From an uncultured Chloroflexota bacterium (GTDB taxonomy: Bacteria; Chloroflexota; Anaerolineae; Caldilineales; Caldilineaceae), in NCBI GenBank assembly GCA_903879975.1, contig CAIRNL010000278.1, positions 1 to 6,624 on the forward strand: 6,624 nucleotides of DNA, in the 5' to 3' direction. The notes beneath the pieces were generated by a model, which had not been told where the DNA came from, did no database searches, and saw only the letters and a list, made by a program, of their open reading frames with translations. Position numbers and translations under genes: made by a program. How positions within the stretch are numbered: position 1 is the stretch's first letter; each line of letters begins with the position of its first letter. This document shows positions 1 through 5,547 of this stretch, one piece after another.

Positions 1-630
1 CTGCGGGTCGGCCCAATTCTGGATCGCAATGGCCGCCAGGTGCCCGACGGGACGCTGGTCACCTTCGATCTGCGGTACGAAGGCGAAGAAGTAGCGCTGA
101 TGATGGAGCCTGCGCTGACACGGGGGGGGATGGCAGTCCGCGAAGTCACGCCGGATCGGGGCGGGGTCCTGCGCATTGCGGCAAGCGCCGGGCAAGCCAG
201 CACAGGGCGTGAGATTGCAGTGGTGGTGATTTCACCCGGCACCCCAGCTGCACCATCCAGCAATGTGGCCGAGAGCGAGGCAGCCAATCGATCGACGGCA
301 CTGCCCGAAGACGCGCTGCCTGGCGGCGAAGGGCGCAGCACCGGCGCAAAGCGGGCTGACTTCGGCACGCTGGCCATTGCACTTGCCACTCTGCTCATTA
401 CTGTGAGCCTGCTGCTCATCGTACAAGTGCGCGTGCTGCCGCGCGTGACACTTGTCCACAACATGCTGTGGGCGACCATTTTTGGCCTTGCCGGCTATGT
501 ACTCTATGCGATCGGCCTATTCCCAGGCGGCGACTGGCTGGCGGCGCTTCCTGGTCGGGTTGGCGCCGCAGTGACGGTCTTCGTGCCGATGCTGTTGCCC
601 CTCTTGTGGCTGCAGGTACGCAGCGACTGA
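1..630 (+). CDS. C-terminal part of a membrane-anchored protein with an Ig-like segment (5' end outside window)
   Basis: The reading frame is open from base 1 to the TGA at 628-630, so the gene starts upstream; the GTG at 40 is probably internal. About 209 residues are visible. Residues 1-75 look like a beta-sandwich Ig-like (Big-1 type) domain: the run DRNGRQVPDGTLVTFDL has the typical 'D-x-NG-x-x-VPDGT-x-V-x-F' form, followed by short beta-type segments. A Pro/Ser/Glu-rich linker (about 77-117) leads to three hydrophobic helices at about 121-142, 152-174 and 187-206, ending in a short polar tail. This implies an extracytoplasmic domain held by a C-terminal membrane module. From memory, similar tails occur on Chloroflexota glycoside hydrolase family 3 proteins, so it may be the end of such an enzyme, but no catalytic part is visible. 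The coding call is firm; the function is not. Confidence 0.82.
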   Translation: MRVGPILDRNGRQVPDGTLVTFDLRYEGEEVALMMEPALTRGGMAVREVTPDRGGVLRIAASAGQASTGREIAVVVISPGTPAAPSSNVAESEAANRSTALPEDALPGGEGRSTGAKRADFGTLAIALATLLITVSLLLIVQVRVLPRVTLVHNMLWATIFGLAGYVLYAIGLFPGGDWLAALPGRVGAAVTVFVPMLLPLLWLQVRSD

Positions 631-785
631 ATCTGCACTGAGGGTCAGCCAAATTCTGATGTGGAGGGATAAGACGTGACCACACAACAAGCAAGGCCAG
701 GGCCGGCCAAATGGTCCTTCTGGCACACATTCCTTCTAAGAGACAGAATTTGCGCCAAGATCGGGTCGACCTGGGGCACCTACCC
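631..785. other. Convergent intergenic gap without a clear terminator
   Basis: Two converging genes meet here. Apart from the small ORF starting at 676, I see only short palindromes (GGCCGGCC at 701-708 and GGTCGACC at 764-771). There is no stem followed by a T-run on either strand, so neither flanking gene has a recognisable intrinsic terminator in this gap. Confidence 0.5.
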
Positions 786-810
786 TTACCGGCTGAGCGC
801 CCAGTCGTGA
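676..810 (+). CDS. Possible small ORF of 44 residues, unknown function
   Basis: A GTG at 676 opens a frame ending at the TGA at 808-810. It is preceded by GGAGGG at 663-668, seven bases before the start, which is a textbook ribosome binding site. The product begins VTTQQARPGPAKWSFW and is rich in Trp, Arg and Thr (four Arg, three Trp), with one Cys and no clear membrane helix or known motif. It starts 45 bases after the stop of the upstream plus-strand gene, so it could be cotranscribed with it. Its last 25 bases overlap the 3' end of the convergent gene on the other strand. It could be a genuine small protein, the remnant of a decayed gene, or chance. I do not recognise the family. Confidence 0.35.
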   Translation: MTTQQARPGPAKWSFWHTFLLRDRICAKIGSTWGTYPYRLSAQS

Positions 811-2822
811 TGGAAGACGTCCATCAGCCGTCTGTAGATCTCTGGCTGGTCGACGAGCAGGAGCACCTCGCGGTTGATCTTGTGGCTGCTCTCGCCGCCG
901 TTGAGACTGCCCACTGCCGACCAACGTTCGTTGCCGATACCGACCAACACCAACTTGGCGTGGATGCCGCCGCCGGTGGGGTTGCCGAGACGTGCATCCA
1001 GATCCAGCCCTTCGCCGGCAGCGATGGATCGTACATAGTCGACGGTGGTCTGGTTGTTGCGCAGGGCTTGTGTGTCATCGAAGAAGCTGTCCAGCAGCAG
1101 CCGGACCGTTGCCCCGCGCCGAGCTGCGTGGATCGCCGCTTCCAGGCGAGGGTTAGGATCGGCGACTGCGTTGCTGGTCGACTCTCCCCAATAGGCATTT
1201 TCGTAGAGCTGCATCAATATGACGGTGTCGCCCTTGCCGGCCCGTTCGATGAGTTGCTGAATCCCAACGTCTGGCCGCATGGCGTTTTCAGGTGCGCTCA
1301 CGACCGTGTACTGTGCCTGCGCAACGATGGATAGCGTTTGGGTGAAGGGTGCCTGGGCCACAGGATAGAGAGGCGCTTCCGGCAGCACGAAGTCAATCGG
1401 CGGTGCGCCATATTGGGGGTGGCTTGCTTCGTAGGGGTGTAGATCGGCGAACAGATTGGGCATCCAGTCGTGTTGGAAGAGGGCCGTGAGTGCAGTGCTG
1501 ACCCCTGCTGCATCCATGAAAAAGTAGAAGCCGCGCCGCCCCCCGCTCATCCCTGCATCCGGCAGGGGCATAGCGTCCAGTGTCAGGTTTTCGGTGCCAA
1601 CGAAGGTGGTGCGACCATCCGCGATGCCATACTTGGCGTGGAGGAATCGGTAGCGCCGCCTGTAGCCGGCGGGCGCGTCGTCGGCCACCGCGTAATAGCG
1701 GACGTCACCCCCGGCTTGTATGATCTGCGTCACGCACCACTTTTCCAGATCGCTGATTCCGCCGGGCGGCCCTCCTTCGAGCAGGATTCTCACCCGTACC
1801 CCGCGGCGGGTGGCGGCACTGATCGCAGCGCTCAGAGACGGATGCTCGATCGTGTAGAGGCTCAGATCGAGCGTCTGCTGCGCCTGTGTGATGAAGGCAG
1901 CCATCGGCGCATACAGCCCTTCCGGCCCCACTGCCAGCGTGAGGGTCGCGGACTCGCGGGTGCTCGTCGGCCATAGACCGGTACTGCCATCCCAGCCTCC
2001 CCACCCAGGCATATGCACGCGCCGTCCCCAGCGCAGGTCGGTCAGGTCGCCGGACCAGTCCGTTGCACTGTCACTGTCCAGCGGCTGGCCAGTAGAGGGG
2101 TCGCGTTTGCGTTGCCACACCTGGCCCTGTGCAGAGACCAGCCCGCGCGTATAGGCTGTGGCTGGTGCGCTGTGCCAACCTGGGGACGATTGCGTTGTGG
2201 CGCCGTAGAGCAGTACGTCAACGATTTCCCCTTCGGCATTGAAGAGGGTGATGGCGCCGCCATTGTTGGCCAGGCTGAGCGGAGCGTCAAGATGCACGCT
2301 GCCTGCGTTTTCGTCGTTCCATGTGCAGCCTGGCCACTCGCCAAATGTACGCCGAAAGAGCTCTGCCTCGGCGGTGCACCACAGCCGTTCGCCCGGTCCG
2401 AGCGAAACGGTCGCCGTGATGGGAAAATGTGCTCTCCTGGCGCCTGCCTGGATTGCCCAGCCTGCAAGCGACTGCGGGTGCATGCCTGCGTTCCACAGGA
2501 GAATCGCTTCATCCGGCTCATAGCGGAGCGTACTGTCGATGTGTGCAGCGCCAAGCAGAAGCCTGGCTGGCGGCGGGCTCTGAATTGCCGGCAAGTAGAG
2601 CGCCACAGCTGGCGAGGGGGTGGGCGGCTGCGCCTGGCTTTCTGTGCTGTATGTCACGGCCAGGATGGCGGCGCAGAGTCCACCTAACGGGATGAGAGGG
2701 AGAAGCCAGGACTTTCGGGCACCGCCTCTGCCGAGGGGGCAAGCTTGCAAAATCCTGCTTCCTATCGACTTTGCCTTTAGGACGAGCGTGGTTGGGTTCT
2801 GGCGTATTGTGAGTGGGTGCAT
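786..2822 (-). CDS. Secreted/anchored lamin-tail plus phospholipase D-like (HKD) protein
   Basis: This 678-residue protein belongs to the phospholipase D superfamily, whose members cleave or transfer phosphodiester bonds in lipids or nucleic acids. Residues 1-37 are basic; 39-57 form one hydrophobic segment, with a possible signal peptidase site after SQA (64) and a Pro-rich linker after it. Residues about 86-235 resemble a lamin-tail domain (PDEAILLWNAG, LAGWAIQ, ANNGGAITLFNAEGEIVD). Two PLD halves follow. Half 1 (about 295-455) has an intact HxKxxxxD motif at 395-402 (HAKYGIAD), then GTEN. Half 2 (about 500-675) has HAKLVLVG at 621-628, where the final Asp is Gly, then GSLN at 638-641 and an INRE motif. 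The ATG at 2822 is supported by GAGGGGG six bases upstream, though the n-region is long for a signal peptide. It probably acts outside the membrane. Substrate (lipid or extracellular DNA) cannot be told from sequence. Confidence 0.9.
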   Translation of the reverse strand: MHPLTIRQNPTTLVLKAKSIGSRILQACPLGRGGARKSWLLPLIPLGGLCAAILAVTYSTESQAQPPTPSPAVALYLPAIQSPPPARLLLGAAHIDSTLRYEPDEAILLWNAGMHPQSLAGWAIQAGARRAHFPITATVSLGPGERLWCTAEAELFRRTFGEWPGCTWNDENAGSVHLDAPLSLANNGGAITLFNAEGEIVDVLLYGATTQSSPGWHSAPATAYTRGLVSAQGQVWQRKRDPSTGQPLDSDSATDWSGDLTDLRWGRRVHMPGWGGWDGSTGLWPTSTRESATLTLAVGPEGLYAPMAAFITQAQQTLDLSLYTIEHPSLSAAISAATRRGVRVRILLEGGPPGGISDLEKWCVTQIIQAGGDVRYYAVADDAPAGYRRRYRFLHAKYGIADGRTTFVGTENLTLDAMPLPDAGMSGGRRGFYFFMDAAGVSTALTALFQHDWMPNLFADLHPYEASHPQYGAPPIDFVLPEAPLYPVAQAPFTQTLSIVAQAQYTVVSAPENAMRPDVGIQQLIERAGKGDTVILMQLYENAYWGESTSNAVADPNPRLEAAIHAARRGATVRLLLDSFFDDTQALRNNQTTVDYVRSIAAGEGLDLDARLGNPTGGGIHAKLVLVGIGNERWSAVGSLNGGESSHKINREVLLLVDQPEIYRRLMDVFHHDWALSR

Positions 2823-2838
2823 GGGGTTCCCCCTCGGA

Positions 2839-2867
2839 AGTATAGATGTGAATGCTGCCTGTGTTGA
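2839..2867 (-). promoter_or_regulatory. Candidate sigma-70 type promoter for the lamin-tail/PLD gene
   Basis: Read on the minus strand, TCAACA (2867-2862; four of six match TTGACA) and TATACT (2844-2839; five of six match TATAAT) are separated by exactly 17 bases. Transcription would start near 2832, leaving a very short leader that barely contains the GAGGGGG ribosome binding sequence at 2829-2835. That tight fit is the main doubt. The preceding gene ends in a strong terminator, so an independent promoter is expected in this interval. Confidence 0.35.
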
Positions 2868-2927
2868 GGATAGCGCAACATGTCGAGTTGCGCATCGGTC
2901 GATTGTAGAATTCTGAGGGCCTCATTC

Positions 2928-2964
2928 AAAAAAACAGCGGCGCCCCTAACGGGCGCCGCTGTTT
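2928..2964 (-). terminator. Rho-independent terminator of the sigma factor gene
   Basis: A perfect 14-bp GC-rich stem (arms 2932-2945 and 2951-2964) closes a 5-base loop (2946-2950). On the minus strand the stem is followed by seven consecutive T residues (2934-2928, partly paired in the stem base). It begins 24 bases after the sigma factor stop codon, so it should end that transcript and insulate the next gene. Its upstream arm shares five bases (2960-2964) with the parS palindrome. Confidence 0.92.
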
Positions 2965-2975
2965 CACGTGAAACA
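2960..2975. other. parS: parS centromere-like site (ParB-binding), copy 1
   Basis: The 16-bp perfect palindrome TGTTTCACGTGAAACA matches the bacterial chromosomal parS consensus at every position. ParB loads onto such sites as a CTP-dependent clamp and spreads along the DNA, and with ParA and SMC organises and segregates the origin region. This copy lies in the 3' untranslated region of the sigma factor gene, between its stop codon and the terminator hairpin, which it overlaps by five bases. An identical copy is at 5426-5441. ParA and ParB are not encoded in the window, so activity is inferred from the exact match and its duplication. Confidence 0.93.
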
Positions 2976-2988
2976 AAATCCTGTCGAT

Positions 2989-4302
2989 TTACAAGTAGTC
3001 GCGCAGTTTGCGGCTGCGGCTGGGGTGGCGTAGCCGGCTCAGCGCCTGCGCCTCGATCTGACGGATGCGCTCGCGCGTCACGCCGAACTTCTTGCCAACC
3101 TCTTCCAGCGTATAACAGTAGCCGTCGACCAGCCCAAAGCGGAGCTGCAGGATGCGCACCTCGCGCGGGGTCAGGCTCTGGAAGATCTCGTCGATGACCT
3201 CGCGGAGCAACTGCTGGCCTGCTGCGTCGCCCGGGGCATCGGCGTCCTCATCCTCGATGAAGTCGCCCAGATAGCTGTCTTCTTCCTCGCCGACGGGCAT
3301 CTCAAGGCTCAGGGGACGCTGGCTCACACGCATGATGTGCTCGACTTTGCGCGGCGCCACGCCCAATTCGTCGGCGATTTCCTCGGTAGTGGGGTCACGG
3401 CCCAGTTCCTGTACCAGCTGGCGGCTCGTGCGCGTCAGCCGGTTGATCTGCTCGTACATGTGGACCGGCACACGGATGGTGCGGCCCTGGTCGGCGATCG
3501 CTCGCGTGACAGCCTGGCGAATCCACCATGTGGCATACGTGCTGAACTTGAAGCCGCGACGGAAGTCGAACTTCTTCACGGCACGGATGAGACCGATGTT
3601 GCCTTCCTGGATCAAGTCCAGGAACGGCACGCCGCGGCCGACATATTTTTTGGCCACGCTCACCACAAGGCGGCTGTTGGCCTTAATGAGATGTTCCTGA
3701 GCGGCCTGCCCGTCACGCACGTACCAGAGCAGTCGCTCGCGCTCTTCCCAGTCTACAGCCCCGTCGGAGAGTTTTTTGCGTGCGTCGCGCCCACGCTCCA
3801 TCCGTTTGGCCAGATCGACTTCTTCCTCGGCTGTCAGCAGCGGCACACGGCCAATCTCCTTCAGATAGAGGCTGATGGAATCGTCGATTTCGATCTGGCT
3901 GAGGTCGAAGTCTTCCTCCTCAATCTCTACTGTTTCAATTTCGGCGTCGCTGACGTCGCCAAGGACATCGTGCTCTTCTTCGCGCGCCTGGCCCACCTCG
4001 ATGCCTTGCTCGAAGAGCGAGGCAAAGACATCTTCGAGCTGTTCCATGTTGCTCTCGGCCTCTGGCATCACTTTGAGGACGTCATCGTAGGTGACGTAGC
4101 CCTGCGAGCGGCCAAGCGCAAGCAGGTGTTCCAGGGCTGCCTCCGGACTTAAGGCAACGGGTGTCTCCACTGCAATTTTACTGGCTTCGTCGAGTACATC
4201 TGCGAGCGCCGATTCTTCGTGTAGATCGATCTCAAACGCGTCTTCGTTCTCGACGTCGAAATCGTCTTCGAACGAAGCGCGCATCGATTTCTGCTTTCCC
4301 AT
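2989..4302 (-). CDS. rpoD: RNA polymerase primary sigma factor (RpoD/SigA)
   Basis: This is the housekeeping sigma-70 subunit that directs RNA polymerase to -10/-35 promoters. I place the start at the ATG at 4302, seven bases after AAGGAG, giving 437 residues. A frame-compatible GTG at 4326 would add eight residues, but those codons include the ribosome binding site itself. From the ATG: acidic N-terminus; region 1.1-like fold at about 47-97; acidic linker; region 1.2 (DDSISLYLKEIGRVPLL) at about 140-172; region 2 at about 203-273 with the signature DLIQEGNIGLIRAVKKFD and the WWIRQA helix of region 2.4; region 3 at about 283-360; region 4 at about 367-437 with helix-turn-helix VTRERIRQIE and the usual C-terminal RKLRDYL. 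A region 1.1-like segment and full regions 1.2-4 mark it as a primary rather than alternative sigma factor. The gene is monocistronic or follows the methyltransferase, and ends at a strong terminator overlapped by parS. Confidence 0.97.
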   Translation of the reverse strand: MGKQKSMRASFEDDFDVENEDAFEIDLHEESALADVLDEASKIAVETPVALSPEAALEHLLALGRSQGYVTYDDVLKVMPEAESNMEQLEDVFASLFEQGIEVGQAREEEHDVLGDVSDAEIETVEIEEEDFDLSQIEIDDSISLYLKEIGRVPLLTAEEEVDLAKRMERGRDARKKLSDGAVDWEERERLLWYVRDGQAAQEHLIKANSRLVVSVAKKYVGRGVPFLDLIQEGNIGLIRAVKKFDFRRGFKFSTYATWWIRQAVTRAIADQGRTIRVPVHMYEQINRLTRTSRQLVQELGRDPTTEEIADELGVAPRKVEHIMRVSQRPLSLEMPVGEEEDSYLGDFIEDEDADAPGDAAGQQLLREVIDEIFQSLTPREVRILQLRFGLVDGYCYTLEEVGKKFGVTRERIRQIEAQALSRLRHPSRSRKLRDYL

Positions 4303-4309
4303 TATGTTT

Positions 4310-4315
4310 CTCCTT
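4310..4315 (-). promoter_or_regulatory. Ribosome binding site deciding the rpoD start
   Basis: AAGGAG on the minus strand sits seven bases before the ATG at 4302-4300. It fixes the rpoD start there rather than at the in-frame GTG at 4326, which would place this site inside the coding region. Confidence 0.88.
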
Positions 4316-4376
4316 GCCCAATCCACCGGTTGATCCCACTCTATCCAAATAGGATGGCTTCAACGCTGGCCATACG

Positions 4377-4407
4377 TTTATAACGGGCTCCCCAATGCTT
4401 GCGGCAA
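4377..4407 (-). promoter_or_regulatory. Weak candidate promoter upstream of rpoD
   Basis: On the minus strand TTGCCG (4407-4402) is followed after 19 bases by TATAAA (4382-4377). The -10 matches at five of six positions and the -35 at four of six, but the spacer is long. The -35 candidate lies in one copy of an 8-bp direct repeat (CATTGCCG on this strand, 4423-4416 and 4409-4402). The whole 4303-4438 gap holds no other gene, and I see no terminator for the upstream methyltransferase, so readthrough into rpoD is also possible. Confidence 0.25.
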
Positions 4408-4438
4408 TGATCCTTCGGCAATGGGGGCCGGCTGGGGG

Positions 4439-5356
4439 TCAGTCAATGCTCTCTTTCATATCCCAGACACCGAGATGGCGGCCGTAGGCAGCGCTGCAGC
4501 TTCTGCACACAACCCGATCTTCGTCGACCCGCTGCAACGGTTCCGTGCCGCAGCGCGCGCAGCGCAAAATACCTGCTACATCATCTGCTGCAGTCGACCC
4601 GTTCGATCTGGCACAGGCCTCCTCCGTTCCAACTTGCAAGAAAACGCTGGGTGCCAGAGGAAACGTTCCTCCGGGCACAAAGAGCCGGCGGTCGATCGCC
4701 GCAAGCCGTTCCGCCGCAACGCGCCGTTTCAACGCTGGCATGCGAAAGTGTGAGACAGCAAGGCGCTGCCGCGTCACAAACCCCGCCTGTCTGAGCTGAT
4801 GCGCCATCCACTCAGGATGAAAATCGAAATTCAGCTTGACAAATTCGACTGGCTCCTGTTCCAGCGGCGACCACTTCTGTTGACGCAACGACCATCGTGC
4901 AAGCGCTTTCAGATTGCGCTTGTTGGCATACTCAAGAACGCCGACGCTGTAGCGATGCATCAGACGCCGCAGCTGCTGCAGCGCAGCCGGCACATCTGCC
5001 AGATGGTGCATGACACGGATCATGACGAGCGTGTCGAGCGTCGCTGATGCGAGCGGCAGGGTATAGATGTTCCCTGCTACAAAGATGAACCGTGGGTCGT
5101 GTCCCCATTCGTGCGCAGCCTCCTGCAGCAGGCTACGGCTGTAGTCGAATAAGATAATTTGTTCGTATCCTAGGTAGAGGGGGGCCAGCCGGCCAAAACC
5201 GGCGCCAATTTCCGCGATCCGTGTGCCGCTGGCGGGCAACAATTGTTTGAGCGCCAGCCGTTCGGTTGCGTCTTCGTAGTCGCGTCCCTGGTCTACCCAA
5301 AAATCAGCCCGGTATTGGCTACCTTCGTAGTCAATTACCGGGATGTCGTTTGGCAT
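4439..5356 (-). CDS. Class I SAM-dependent methyltransferase with C-terminal zinc ribbon
   Basis: The product is about 305 residues if started at the ATG at 5356 (MPNDIPVIDYEG); the frame extends to a GTG at 5422 next to parS, but that codon lacks a ribosome binding site. The ATG itself has only a weak AGAG upstream. Residues about 35-165 form a Rossmann-type methyltransferase of the Methyltransf_11 kind: SAM-binding motif I EIGAGFGRL at 49-57, acidic LFDYS at 69-73, NIYTLPL at 96-102 and MHHLADVPAALQQLRRLM after it. The tail (about 264-305) has two CxxC pairs, at residues 266/269 and 284/287, a zinc-ribbon pattern resembling the Trm112/YbaR (UPF0434) type. The substrate is unknown. It is followed 136 bases later by rpoD on the same strand. 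It has its own strong promoter, with a parS site in the leader. Confidence 0.9.
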   Translation of the reverse strand: MPNDIPVIDYEGSQYRADFWVDQGRDYEDATERLALKQLLPASGTRIAEIGAGFGRLAPLYLGYEQIILFDYSRSLLQEAAHEWGHDPRFIFVAGNIYTLPLASATLDTLVMIRVMHHLADVPAALQQLRRLMHRYSVGVLEYANKRNLKALARWSLRQQKWSPLEQEPVEFVKLNFDFHPEWMAHQLRQAGFVTRQRLAVSHFRMPALKRRVAAERLAAIDRRLFVPGGTFPLAPSVFLQVGTEEACARSNGSTAADDVAGILRCARCGTEPLQRVDEDRVVCRSCSAAYGRHLGVWDMKESID

Positions 5357-5425
5357 TTTTCTCTGGACAGAACCTGTCACGAGCCGCCCTGTCTGCTTCG
5401 CCTGAATGTTTCTACACCGCACGAT

Positions 5426-5441
5426 TGTTTCACGTGAAACA
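5426..5441. other. parS: parS centromere-like site (ParB-binding), copy 2
   Basis: This is a second exact copy of TGTTTCACGTGAAACA, 2,466 bases from the first (start to start). It lies between the methyltransferase promoter (5511-5539) and its likely ATG (5356), so it is in the predicted 5' leader of that mRNA. A 16-bp exact match appearing twice in 6.6 kb cannot reasonably be chance. Neither site is part of a larger shared repeat: the flanking bases differ beyond the palindrome. Confidence 0.93.
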
Positions 5442-5510
5442 TTCGCCGCTTCTGCTGCCTAAAAAAGTGCGGCAGCCGATCCGTGCCTTGGATGCTCTCG
5501 CAATGGTGAG

Positions 5511-5539
5511 ATTATAGCAGGGTTGTATTGCAGGTTCAA
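5511..5539 (-). promoter_or_regulatory. Strong extended -10 promoter for the methyltransferase
   Basis: On the minus strand TTGAAC (5539-5534; four of six match TTGACA), a 17-base spacer and a perfect TATAAT (5516-5511) preceded by TGC form a near-consensus housekeeping promoter with an extended -10. Transcription would start near 5504, giving a leader of roughly 147 bases to the ATG at 5356. The leader holds a weak 6-bp hairpin (arms 5454-5459 and 5471-5476) and the parS palindrome. The -35 box begins nine bases past the stop codon of the upstream transporter gene. Confidence 0.78.
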
Positions 5540-5547
5540 TACTTAAA

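Noticed and set aside
711..1334. Plus-strand open frame opposite the 3' part of the PLD gene
   Set aside because: It is antisense to clear HKD-containing coding sequence and lacks a ribosome binding site or known motif.
3337..4152. Long plus-strand open frame opposite rpoD
   Set aside because: It is a shadow of rpoD in GC-rich DNA; the minus strand has unmistakable sigma-70 regions and the plus-strand translation has no recognisable domain.
4340..4350. Possible DnaA box (CTATCCAAA) as evidence of an origin
   Set aside because: A single 7-of-9 match with no cluster, no AT-rich unwinding region and no dnaA or dnaN nearby; not enough to call an origin.
5454..5476. Hairpin with an A/T-rich loop in the methyltransferase leader as an attenuator or riboswitch
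   Set aside because: The stem is only 6 bp with an 11-base loop and the T-run lies in the loop rather than after the stem, so it does not look like a terminator; no known riboswitch core was recognised.
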